A DNA stretch of 40,952 bases, taken from the NCBI GenBank assembly GCA_019118425.1, contig DWYZ01000201.1, positions 1 through 40,952 of the forward strand. Reading direction: 5' to 3'. The stretch's first letter is position 1. Every line of letters starts with the position of its first letter. The notes beneath the pieces are model-generated. The model saw nothing but the letters and a program-made list of their open reading frames with translations, did no database searches and was not told the DNA's origin. The position numbers and the translations under genes were made by a program. Source of the DNA: Candidatus Blautia faecavium (lineage in GTDB: Bacteria; Bacillota; Clostridia; Lachnospirales; Lachnospiraceae). Below, piece after piece: positions 8,174-15,466 of the stretch.

Positions 8174-9340
8174 ATGCAAAAAGAATGGATGGAGAAATTT
8201 CAGGAGATTTATGGAAACGGCGGAGATATCCGAAGCTACTTTGCCCCGGGCAGGGTAAATCTGATCGGTGAGCATACGGATTATAGCGGCGGCCATGTTT
8301 TTCCCTGCGCCTTAACGATCGGAACTTATGGACTGGCGAGAAAGAGAGAGGACAATAAGCTGCGTTTCTATTCTTTGAATTTTTCCAAGCTGGGAGTGAT
8401 CGAATCTTCTCTGGAGGATTTGATCCCATCTGAAGAGGCGGGATGGACAAACTATCCGAAAGGGGTTATGTGGACTTTTGAGAAAAGGGGATACAAGCTT
8501 CCTTTCGGACTGGACTTCTTTATTTACGGAAATATTCCCAATGGCTCAGGCCTCTCATCTTCTGCCTCTTTGGAAGTACTGACCGGGGTGATGCTTAAGG
8601 ATCTGTTCGGGTTTTCCGATCTTACCATGCAGGACCTGGCTCTTATCGGCCAGTATTCGGAAAATAATTTTAATGGAATGAACTGCGGCATTATGGATCA
8701 GTTTGCAAGTGCCATGGGCAAGAAAGACTGCGCGATCTTCCTGGATACCAGCACATTGGAATTTGAATATGCCCCAGTGAAGCTTCCGGACGCAAAGATC
8801 GTTATTACGAACAGCAAAGTAAAGCACAGTCTTGTAGGCTCCGCTTATAACGACAGAAGAAACGAATGTGAAACGGCGCTGAAAGATCTTCAGGGGGTAA
8901 TGGATATTAAAGCCCTGGGAGAACTTACAGAAGCTGAATTTGAGGCCCATAAGGACGCGATCAAAGATCCTGTATGCCAAAAACGTGCGAAACATGCCGT
9001 ATACGAGAACCAGAGGACCATTAAAGCAGTAAAAGCATTGAAAGAGGATAAGATAGAGGAATTCGGACGTCTGATGAATGACTCTCACGTGTCTCTTAGG
9101 GATGACTATGAGGTTTCCTGCGAAGAGATAGATATACTGGTGGATCTTGCCTGGAAAATGCCGGGAGTGCTTGGTTCACGTATCACCGGAGGCGGTTTTG
9201 GCGGATGTACCGTAAGTATTGTAAAAAATGAAGCCGTAGATGCCTTTATCGAAAAAATCGGCAGGGAATATAAGGAAAAAGTAGGCCATGAGGCGGAATT
9301 TTATGTAGTGGATATCGGCGATGGGGCAAGAAAGCTTTAA
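8174..9340 (+). CDS. galK: Galactokinase
   Basis: The product is 388 residues, the usual length. It phosphorylates galactose to galactose-1-phosphate with ATP, the first step of the Leloir pathway, and is cytoplasmic. The GHMP kinase signatures are clear: the galactose-binding motif APGRVNLIGEHTDYSGGHVF at residues 24-43, the phosphate-binding loop PNGSGLSSSASLEV near residues 120-134, and TGGGFGGCTVSIV near the C-terminus. AAGGAGG at 8158-8164 gives a 9-base spacing to the ATG at 8174; the in-frame ATG at 8165 is too close. galT follows after 56 bases. No galE or mutarotase gene is in the window. Confidence 0.96.
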   Translation: MQKEWMEKFQEIYGNGGDIRSYFAPGRVNLIGEHTDYSGGHVFPCALTIGTYGLARKREDNKLRFYSLNFSKLGVIESSLEDLIPSEEAGWTNYPKGVMWTFEKRGYKLPFGLDFFIYGNIPNGSGLSSSASLEVLTGVMLKDLFGFSDLTMQDLALIGQYSENNFNGMNCGIMDQFASAMGKKDCAIFLDTSTLEFEYAPVKLPDAKIVITNSKVKHSLVGSAYNDRRNECETALKDLQGVMDIKALGELTEAEFEAHKDAIKDPVCQKRAKHAVYENQRTIKAVKALKEDKIEEFGRLMNDSHVSLRDDYEVSCEEIDILVDLAWKMPGVLGSRITGGGFGGCTVSIVKNEAVDAFIEKIGREYKEKVGHEAEFYVVDIGDGARKL

Positions 9341-9396
9341 GCATTTGCGGTATTCTAGGATTTCATCCATCTAAATCCATTAAAGGGGGACAGGAA

Positions 9397-10887
9397 ATGT
9401 TAAGTGAAAATATAAAGAAGCTGGTTCAGTATGGGATAGAAACAGGTCTTACGCCAGCCTGCGAAAAAATATATACCACAAATCTTTTGTTGGATATTTT
9501 TAAAGAAGAGGAATATCAGGAGCCGGAAGAAGAATACAGCGAGATCTCACTGGAGGAGGTTTTAAAGGAGCTGATTGACGAAGGGGTAAAAAGAGGTCTG
9601 ACAGAGGACAGCATTGTATACCGGGATCTGTTTGACACCAGACTGATGAACTGCCTGATGCCGAGGCCAGCTCAGGTTCAGAAAGAATTTTGGGACAGAT
9701 ATCAGACAAGTCCCAGAGAAGCTACTGATTATTTCTATAAGCTAAGCCAGGACAGCGACTATATACGGCGCTATCGTGTGAAAAAAGATCAAAAATGGAC
9801 AGTGGAAAGTGAATACGGAGAAATCGACATCACCATTAATCTGTCCAAGCCCGAGAAGGATCCAAAGGCCATCGCCGCAGCTAAAACCGCCAAGGCAAGC
9901 AGCTATCCCAAATGTCTTCTCTGCCCGGAGAATGAAGGATATGCGGGAAGAGTAAATCATCCTGCCAGAGAAAACCACAGGATTATCCCTCTTACCATTA
10001 ATGACAGTCCCTGGGGATTTCAGTACTCCCCTTATGTATACTATAATGAGCACTGCATTGTATTTAACTGCAAACATACACCTATGAAAATCGAGAGGAA
10101 TACTTTTATAAAGCTCTTTGACTTTGTGAAGTTGTTTCCCCATTATTTCCTTGGCTCGAATGCGGACCTGCCTATTGTAGGCGGCTCTATTTTAAGCCAT
10201 GACCATTTCCAGGGAGGGCATTATACTTTTGCCATGGCTAAAGCGCCTATGGAGAAAATGGTAACTATACCCGGATATGAGGATGTGGAGGCGGGAATCG
10301 TAAAATGGCCTCTTTCCGTACTGCGTATCCGCCATAAAGATGAAAAACGCCTAGTGGATCTTGCCGCACATGTTTTGGAGGTGTGGAGAGGCTATACGGA
10401 TGAAGAAGCGTTTATTTTCGCTGAGACAGACGGTGAGCCGCATAATACCATCACGCCTATCGCGCGGAAAGTGGGAGACATGTATGAACTGGATCTGACT
10501 CTGCGGAACAACATTACCACAGAGGAACATCCCCTGGGAGTGTACCATCCCCATGCCCAGTATCATCATATAAAGAAAGAGAATATCGGTCTGATCGAGG
10601 TAATGGGACTGGCGGTGCTGCCTGCCCGCCTGAAGGAAGAGCTGGAGCTTTTGGAAGAATATATCCTTGAAGGAAAGGATATCGCGTCTAATGATAAAAT
10701 CGAAAAGCACGCAGCCTGGGCCGCAGAATTCATTCCCAAGTATGACAAGCTTGATAAAGATAATATTAAAGAAGTGCTTCGAAAAGAAGTCGGCAATGTA
10801 TTTATCCATGTTCTTGAGGATGCGGGCGTATATAAATGTACAGAAGAAGGGCGGAAGGCCTTTTTGAAATTTATCTCAGCCCTTTGA
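9397..10887 (+). CDS. galT: UDP-glucose--hexose-1-phosphate uridylyltransferase, type 2
   Basis: The product is 496 residues. It exchanges UMP between UDP-glucose and galactose-1-phosphate, the second Leloir step. The length and sequence fit the Firmicutes type-2 GalT family rather than the shorter enterobacterial type. The catalytic His-x-His is in SHDHFQGG at residues 267-274 (H268, H270). CLLCPEN, TPMKIERNTF and EEHPLGVYHPHAQYHHIKKENIGLIEVMG are further family landmarks. AAAGGGGGACAGGAA precedes the ATG. It is the last gene of the run and is followed by a strong terminator at 10919. Together with galK it supports use of host- or diet-derived galactose. Confidence 0.95.
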   Translation: MLSENIKKLVQYGIETGLTPACEKIYTTNLLLDIFKEEEYQEPEEEYSEISLEEVLKELIDEGVKRGLTEDSIVYRDLFDTRLMNCLMPRPAQVQKEFWDRYQTSPREATDYFYKLSQDSDYIRRYRVKKDQKWTVESEYGEIDITINLSKPEKDPKAIAAAKTAKASSYPKCLLCPENEGYAGRVNHPARENHRIIPLTINDSPWGFQYSPYVYYNEHCIVFNCKHTPMKIERNTFIKLFDFVKLFPHYFLGSNADLPIVGGSILSHDHFQGGHYTFAMAKAPMEKMVTIPGYEDVEAGIVKWPLSVLRIRHKDEKRLVDLAAHVLEVWRGYTDEEAFIFAETDGEPHNTITPIARKVGDMYELDLTLRNNITTEEHPLGVYHPHAQYHHIKKENIGLIEVMGLAVLPARLKEELELLEEYILEGKDIASNDKIEKHAAWAAEFIPKYDKLDKDNIKEVLRKEVGNVFIHVLEDAGVYKCTEEGRKAFLKFISAL

Positions 10888-10918
10888 CGCTGTATATTTT
10901 CATAAATACGAAAAATCT

Positions 10919-10965
10919 GAGCTTATCCATGACTGTTAAAAGGCCCTTTGGATAAGCTCTTTTTC
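10919..10965 (+). terminator. Terminator after galT
   Basis: The 11-bp perfect arms GAGCTTATCCA (10919-10929) and TGGATAAGCTC (10949-10959) are followed by TTTTTC. Confidence 0.85.
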
Positions 10966-11186
10966 TATCGGCAAAAAAAACAAAAATTTTTTTATTTTCC
11001 ATGCAATAAAATGGGGGTTTTATGCATTATATAAGTAGAAGGGTATAGAAAACAGAAATAATTCCCAATTTAGCCAATTGCAATGGGAGAAGGAATCCTT
11101 TATACTTATTTATGTATCTGACGGCCGAAAAGCCCGGACGGACTTTACATGTATAACATAAGCGCAGTTTTAGTTAAGGAGAATTT
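10966..11186. other. Intergenic leader of the SGNH gene
   Basis: This A/T-rich gap has a near-palindrome TGCAATAAAA (11002-11011) / TTTTATGCA (11018-11026) around a G5 run. A later stretch, 11064-11100, contains a TCCCA/TGGGA pair. I recognise no known riboswitch class. The ribosome binding site TAAGGAG lies just before 11187. Confidence 0.35.
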
Positions 11187-13616
11187 ATGGATAATAAGAA
11201 AAAACAAAAAAGGATAAGAGCGAAATTGGTTTGCTGGTTCATGACGGCGATGATGCTGGCCGGATCCGCAGAGGTGTCAGCCGCTTCTTTTTCAGCGGGA
11301 GAGAGTGCCCAGGAGATGTTCAGCTCCGGTGAAGATACAGGCAGTGTTTCCGCACAGACAGATACAGGAAGCGTGGAAGCATTTTCAGATGCTGCTTCTT
11401 CAGACAGTACGGCAGAAGTGCCGGCAGAGGATACGGAAAATGACGCAGGGCTTTCCGATTCGGATACGGAAGTGTTTTCCGCAGAAGAGGAGGAAACTCT
11501 TTTAGGAGCAGGTACGGAGCTTCAGGTGGGAGATCCGGTAAGAGTGACCTTTGCAGATAATTCAGGTAATCCATACGGAAGCGATATGGATATTATAACG
11601 AAAATGGGAGAATCTTTTGTCCTTCCTCAGGTACCTGATTCCCAGGGACTGGAAGGCAGCGGATGGAAGCTGGCCCTTGATACGCCGGATGAGGATGCCA
11701 TTGTGCTGGAAGCCGGAGAAGAATTTTCATTGTCGCCAGATGAAGATATTGACAACTACATCATAGACGGGGTGCTTACTCTTTACGCAGTACAGGGAGA
11801 ACGCCTTTATACGGTGAATTTTTATAATAATAGCGGAACCGCTTTGTTTTCCGGAGGACAGATGAAGGTCACGAAAGGGACGACCATCATCATGCCGGAT
11901 TACCCAAACAGTAAATATGTAAACTTCGGCTGGACCACTACAAAAGGCGGAAGAACGGTAGAATACGAATTCGGTGAGAAATATACAGTAAGTGGAAATA
12001 TGGACTTTTATATCATCCGTTATGCCACTTCCAGCACAGCCACGGTAAACTTTACGAATCCTTCAGGACAGCAGAATTCTACGTTTAAAGCCCTGACTGC
12101 TGTGGTGGTAAAGGGGAATTCCATTAAACTTCCTTCTGTGCCTGCGGTCAGCGGATACACCGCCCTTGGCTGGTCCACCAAAAAAAATGCCACTACGCCT
12201 ATGTACCTGGCAGGAAGAACCCTAACGATAAAAAAAGATACGACTTTATACGCAGTCCGTAAAAAAGTAGCCACCTATACGGTTACCTTTAATAACAACA
12301 GCGGGACAAGTACAAGCTCCGCTTATAAAAAACTGAATCAAAAAGTGGCAAGAAACAGTTACCTTATCCTTCCGGATCTACCTGATGCCACCGGCTATGT
12401 AAATCTTGGCTGGACTACCACGAAAAACGGAAAAAAGCCTCTTTATAAAGAAGGAGCCCGGGTAAAAATCACAAAGAATACGAAATTTTACACTGTGCGC
12501 CGCAAGAGCAATTATTATACGGTTACTTTCTATTTGGGCAATGGAGGAAGCAACAGTACCTATAAGAGCCTGCAGATGAGAGTGGAGGAAGGCACGAAGA
12601 TCACCCTTCCAAGTGTTCCGGACAGGGACGGTTATGTGAACCTTGGCTGGACTACCACGAAAAACGGCACTTCTGTCACCAATCGGGCAGGTACGAAATA
12701 CAGTGTGACGAAAAATACAGCTTTTTATGCTGTCCAGAGCAAGGAGGTAACGGTAACACTGCACTACAATACCGGAGCGATTTACCGGACCGTGCAGGTA
12801 GGGGAGGGAGACAGCCTGGAGCTTCCGGGAATGACGGCGAATCCTCCTTATACAATGATGGGATGGTCCACTGTGCCGAACCAGACCGCATCGCCGCAGT
12901 ACGAGGTGGGAGAGACGATTGAGGTAGACCAGGCTATGCATCTGTATGCAGTCATATTTAATCGTAATTATGAACCGGATATCAGTGCGGATAATCTTTC
13001 TCAGGCGGATCTGCGCAGATATGAACAGATCATCTTTGTGGGAGATTCTAGGACACACCGGATGGAAAGCACTCTGCTTAATCAGTTCGGAACGCTCCTT
13101 ACCCAGGGCGTGACCTTTATCAGTCAGGAAGGCGGCGGTCTTTCATGGCTGCAGTCTACAGGCTATACACAGCTGATGCAGGCGGTTGGAAACAGTTCGT
13201 CCGGGATCCTGGCTAAGCCTACAGTAGTTATCTTTAATTTAGGCGTAAACGATCTGGGCAGCAGCTCCAGTTATATTTCTTACATGAAAGAACTGGGAGA
13301 GGAGCTTGAGGAAAAAGGATGCATCCTTTACTATATGTCCGTAAATCCGGTAAATGACAGGCTGATTCAGGCAAGCGGCAAGCCGTCCAGGCCGGAGGCA
13401 AGCGTAAGAAGCTTTAATGCAGCCATCAAATCCGGACTCTGCAGCAGCGGCCTATACACTTATATTGATACCTACACGTATTTAATGAACACAGGCTATG
13501 GGACGGATGCAAGTACTACAGGCGTAGACAGCGGCATAGACGATGGCCTGCATTATACCACGAAAACATATAAGAGGATTTACCAGTACTGCATGGAATT
13601 GCTGAATTCTGTTTAA
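11187..13616 (+). CDS. Secreted InlB-repeat protein with SGNH/GDSL hydrolase domain
   Basis: The product is 809 residues. A signal peptide (LVCWFMTAMMLAGSAEVSA) is followed by an acidic, Ser/Thr/Asp/Glu-rich linker to about residue 110. Then come about six Listeria-Bacteroides-type B repeats (Flg_new family), recognised by TVTFxxNxG at the start, LPxxPxxxGYVNLGWTTTK in the middle and LYAV at the end, spanning about residues 110-595. The C-terminal 200 residues are an SGNH hydrolase: GDSR with nucleophile Ser621, GVND at 686-689, and the DGLH dyad Asp786/His789. It probably removes acyl or acetyl groups from a glycan or wall polymer outside the cell. The repeats likely serve as spacer or adhesin modules. 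There is no sortase motif. It is monocistronic: terminators lie on both sides and TAAGGAG precedes the start. Confidence 0.88.
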   Translation: MDNKKKQKRIRAKLVCWFMTAMMLAGSAEVSAASFSAGESAQEMFSSGEDTGSVSAQTDTGSVEAFSDAASSDSTAEVPAEDTENDAGLSDSDTEVFSAEEEETLLGAGTELQVGDPVRVTFADNSGNPYGSDMDIITKMGESFVLPQVPDSQGLEGSGWKLALDTPDEDAIVLEAGEEFSLSPDEDIDNYIIDGVLTLYAVQGERLYTVNFYNNSGTALFSGGQMKVTKGTTIIMPDYPNSKYVNFGWTTTKGGRTVEYEFGEKYTVSGNMDFYIIRYATSSTATVNFTNPSGQQNSTFKALTAVVVKGNSIKLPSVPAVSGYTALGWSTKKNATTPMYLAGRTLTIKKDTTLYAVRKKVATYTVTFNNNSGTSTSSAYKKLNQKVARNSYLILPDLPDATGYVNLGWTTTKNGKKPLYKEGARVKITKNTKFYTVRRKSNYYTVTFYLGNGGSNSTYKSLQMRVEEGTKITLPSVPDRDGYVNLGWTTTKNGTSVTNRAGTKYSVTKNTAFYAVQSKEVTVTLHYNTGAIYRTVQVGEGDSLELPGMTANPPYTMMGWSTVPNQTASPQYEVGETIEVDQAMHLYAVIFNRNYEPDISADNLSQADLRRYEQIIFVGDSRTHRMESTLLNQFGTLLTQGVTFISQEGGGLSWLQSTGYTQLMQAVGNSSSGILAKPTVVIFNLGVNDLGSSSSYISYMKELGEELEEKGCILYYMSVNPVNDRLIQASGKPSRPEASVRSFNAAIKSGLCSSGLYTYIDTYTYLMNTGYGTDASTTGVDSGIDDGLHYTTKTYKRIYQYCMELLNSV

Positions 13617-13624
13617 GAAAACAG

Positions 13625-13672
13625 ATAAGAGGCTGCCAGGAAGAATATTATTCCCGGCGGCCTCTTATTTTA
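13625..13672 (+). terminator. Terminator after the SGNH gene
   Basis: The arms ATAAGAGGCTGCC (13625-13637) and GGCGGCCTCTTAT (13656-13668) have one G-T pair and are followed by TTTAT. Confidence 0.8.
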
Positions 13673-13792
13673 TGGTCTTTTATTCCCGCGAGCAACGAGC
13701 CAAGCGGACATGATTACACGTATATTCGGCAGGTTTTTGAAATAACATTTTAAAAACTTTTTCTTATTGAGAAAAAAAGTCAATAAAAGTTA

Positions 13793-13824
13793 TTTACTTC
13801 TAATTAAAGTTAGACTATATTAAC
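13793..13824 (+). promoter_or_regulatory. Promoter and metal-type operator of the Fur-like gene
   Basis: TTTACT at 13793-13798, 17 bases, then TATATT at 13816-13821. The near-palindrome GTTAGACTATATTAAC (13809-13824) covers the -10 box. It matches the TTAG-N6-CTAA operator seen elsewhere in the island with one mismatch (TTAA in the right half-site). Its offset to the -10 box equals that at feoA. Confidence 0.6.
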
Positions 13825-13842
13825 ATATATAGAAATAAAGTT

Positions 13843-13919
13843 ATGAAGTAAATTTCCACATCTATCATTATTGACGCAGCCAACGTACTCCGTGAGTAAA
13901 GTGTGTCAGATAGGAGGAA
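13843..13919 (+). repeat. Leader element shared with the flavodoxin gene, copy 1
   Basis: The core TTTCCACATCTATCATTATTGACGCAGC (split here as TTTCCACATCTATC and ATTATTGACGCAGC) runs from 13853 to 13880 and matches 21408-21434 closely. Both copies continue to a GTCAGA-A/T-AGGAG ribosome-binding-type sequence. This copy carries an additional stretch of about 20 bases with a TACTC/GAGTA hairpin. Confidence 0.6.
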
Positions 13920-13976
13920 TTATACAGGAAAGTAATTTGAAAAGCATTGCCATTGGAAATGGAGGACTGATACATA

Positions 13977-14447
13977 GTGCAGGATGTTTTAAAACAGAGC
14001 AAGGAGCAGGACTCTGTGAACTACAGAAGAACCAAAATGCAGAAGGAGTTAGTGCTGCAGAAGCTGAAAGAACAGGGATGCAGAATTACAAAGCAGCGGG
14101 TAATGCTTCTGGATATTATCCTGGAAGAAGAGTGTTCCTGCTGTAAAGAGATATATTACCGGGCTTCCAGGCTTGACCCGAAAATCGGTTCCGCCACGGT
14201 CTACCGAATGGTAAATACTCTGGAAGAAATTGGAGCGATCAGCAGAAAAAATATGTACAGGATCGTCTGTGATTCCGGATGTGAAACAGAGGAAGCTTGT
14301 ACGATTAAACTGGAAAACGGAACTGTACATCATCTTTCTGCAAAGGCTTGGAATGACGTGATTACAGCAGGGATGAAAGCGGAAGGTTATATTCACGGCG
14401 AAAAGATAAAAAGTGTAGAAGTGCAGTCCTGCGGCTGCAATGGCTGA
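13977..14447 (+). CDS. Fur-family transcriptional regulator
   Basis: The product is 156 residues from a GTG start preceded by GGAGG (13961-13965, 11 bases). An internal ATG at 14037 would give 136 residues and also leaves the domain intact, so the exact start is uncertain. The N-terminal winged helix is typical of Fur: LKEQGCRITKQRVMLLDIIL, then GSATVYRMVNTLEEIGAISR, where the recognition helix carries the family's ATVYR. The C-terminal dimerisation part is short. It has HHLSAK and a terminal CGCNG but lacks the two regular CxxC zinc pairs, so metal specificity cannot be read from sequence. It lies at the head of the iron island, behind the same operator type as feoA, and is convergent with the DtxR-like gene. 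It could be Fur, Zur or PerR-like; Fur-like is the safest call. Confidence 0.85.
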   Translation: MQDVLKQSKEQDSVNYRRTKMQKELVLQKLKEQGCRITKQRVMLLDIILEEECSCCKEIYYRASRLDPKIGSATVYRMVNTLEEIGAISRKNMYRIVCDSGCETEEACTIKLENGTVHHLSAKAWNDVITAGMKAEGYIHGEKIKSVEVQSCGCNG

Positions 14448-14480
14448 ACTTAGCTGTGGATGAGTATGAAACCTACAATT

Positions 14481-14861
14481 TCAGTTTTCGTCAGGTGAAA
14501 AGGGTTTTACATGGTTTCGCAGTGCCTCAAAACTTTGGGAACTGATTACATGCTCTATCCTGCAGGCGTCTTTTGCAGCAGTATCGGCGTCTACTCCCAG
14601 GCGGGTAAGCCAGGAGGTCAGCAATGTGTGGCGCTCATAGATTCGGTCAGCGATTTCCTTTCCGGTTTTGGTCAGCGTAATGTAGCCTTTTGGAGAAACA
14701 AGGATATACCCGCTGTTTTTCAGTTTTTTCATTGCTACGCTGATGCTGGGCTTTTTAAAATTCAGTTCAGCAGCAATGTCAACGGAACGGACAACAGGGA
14801 GCTGCTTGCTGAGAATGAGTATTGTTTCCAGATAATTTTCAGCGGATTCGTTTGTGTGCAT
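14481..14861 (-). CDS. DtxR/MntR-family metal-dependent repressor
   Basis: The product is 126 residues, the length of an MntR-type protein with no SH3 domain. An N-terminal winged helix (ESAENYLETILILSK, VRSVDIAAELNFKKPSISVAMKKLKNSGYI) is followed by the metal-binding dimerisation helices (RHTLLTSWLTRLGVDADTAAKDACRIEHVIS). The Asp/Cys, Glu and His residues in DACRIEHVIS fit metal coordination in this family. Such proteins bind palindromic operators and block transcription when Mn2+ or Fe2+ is bound. The ATG at 14861 has GAGGT 8 bases upstream; the longer frame from 14906 lacks one. It is encoded between the Fur-like gene and feoAB. The TTAG/CTAA half-sites repeated in this region resemble those in DtxR/IdeR boxes, so I infer that it is their regulator. 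Confidence 0.9.
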   Translation of the reverse strand: MHTNESAENYLETILILSKQLPVVRSVDIAAELNFKKPSISVAMKKLKNSGYILVSPKGYITLTKTGKEIADRIYERHTLLTSWLTRLGVDADTAAKDACRIEHVISSQSFEALRNHVKPFSPDEN

Positions 14862-15034
14862 AGAAGTACCTCGTTTTTGTTTTATAATAATACAGGCGGG
14901 ATGCAAAAATAAGGTAAAAAGTTCTTAAGCTGTTTTATCACCAGCACTGTATAAGATAGATCAATTGTCAGGTTTCTATTATAGCATAGTACAAGGGGGA
15001 AAGCGAGCTTTCTGATAAAAATGGGAAAATATTC
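14862..15034. other. Divergent regulatory gap between the DtxR-like gene and feoA
   Basis: The gap is A/T-rich and has several possible -10 boxes for the minus-strand DtxR-like gene (for example the complement of 14977-14982, TATAAT). I find no good TTAG-N6-CTAA copy for that gene, so autoregulation is not supported by the sequence. Confidence 0.35.
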
Positions 15035-15066
15035 TTGACAGATACAGAGTGTTAGCTTATACTAAC
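15035..15066 (+). promoter_or_regulatory. feoA promoter with operator over the -10 box
   Basis: A consensus -35 TTGACA (15035-15040) and TATACT (15058-15063) are separated by 17 bases. The palindrome GTTAGCTTATACTAAC (15051-15066; TTAG-N6-CTAA with outer G/C) overlaps the -10 box. A repressor bound there would block RNA polymerase directly. Confidence 0.8.
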
Positions 15067-15145
15067 AACGAGATGTATAAATGAGAAAAAGACAGTAAAA
15101 GGGATACGGCTTACTGATATAAGAGTAGTCAGGAGGAATGAGGAT

Positions 15146-15358
15146 ATGAATTTACTTGATGCGATAGAAGGCGAAGAATATACCATAAAAAATATTGCCA
15201 CAGACGATGAGGAAATGGAAGCTTTTTTGTTTTCTCTGGGGTGCTACAGTGGTGAGCCCATCACGGTGGTTTCCCATCTGAAAGGCGGCTGTGTGGTTTC
15301 CATTAAGGATGGACGATATAATATTGATACTGATCTAGCGAAAGCTATTTCAATATAA
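15146..15358 (+). CDS. feoA: Ferrous iron transport protein A
   Basis: The product is 70 residues, normal for FeoA, a small cytoplasmic SH3-like beta-barrel protein that works with FeoB in Fe2+ uptake. The pattern EGEEYTIKNIATDDEEMEAFLFSLGCYSGEPITVVSHLKGGCVVSIKDGRYNIDTDLAKAI is typical: a polar start, the LGCYSGEPI turn, and the final DTDLAKAI. AGGAGGAATGAGGAT precedes the ATG. It has its own promoter with an operator over the -10 box and is followed by a terminator, then separate operators before feoB. FeoA may therefore be made without FeoB or in excess of it. Confidence 0.93.
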   Translation: MNLLDAIEGEEYTIKNIATDDEEMEAFLFSLGCYSGEPITVVSHLKGGCVVSIKDGRYNIDTDLAKAISI

Positions 15359-15387
15359 AAATGGTGATTTTTATCGCCGTTTTTTTA
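15359..15387 (+). terminator. Terminator or attenuator between feoA and feoB
   Basis: The arms GGTGAT (15363-15368) and ATCGCC (15373-15378), with a T4 loop and one T-G pair, are followed by seven T's (15380-15386). The upstream A-run can extend pairing with the T-tail. Confidence 0.75.
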
Positions 15388-15394
15388 CCAGCTA

Positions 15395-15434
15395 GAATTA
15401 GTTAAAACTAATTCTAATTAGCGATATCTAATTT
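15395..15434 (+). promoter_or_regulatory. Tandem TTAG-N6-CTAA operators before feoB
   Basis: GAATTAGTTAAAACTAATTC (15395-15414) is a perfect palindrome with 9-bp arms, and AATTAGCGATATCTAATT (15416-15433) follows. The two TTAG half-sites start at 15398 and 15418, exactly 20 bp apart, which places both on one DNA face. A promoter is presumably embedded, but no single -35/-10 pair stands out. Confidence 0.75.
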
Positions 15435-15466
15435 TTATTTGAGGGAAAAGGAGGAACTATTGGATT

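Noticed and set aside
10966-11186. Possible known riboswitch in the SGNH gene leader
   Set aside because: I compared it from memory with c-di-GMP and preQ1-type patterns and found no matching core motifs; only short inverted repeats are visible.
12378-13058. 226-residue minus strand frame in the SGNH/B-repeat gene
   Set aside because: It is a shadow of the repeats; repeated coding DNA tends to leave long open antisense frames.
13672-13792. Possible insertion-sequence remnant after the SGNH terminator
   Set aside because: No terminal inverted repeats, target duplication or transposase fragment can be seen.
13871-14146. 91-residue frame overlapping the Fur-like gene start
   Set aside because: It begins inside the shared leader element and overlaps the conserved Fur winged-helix sequence in another frame.
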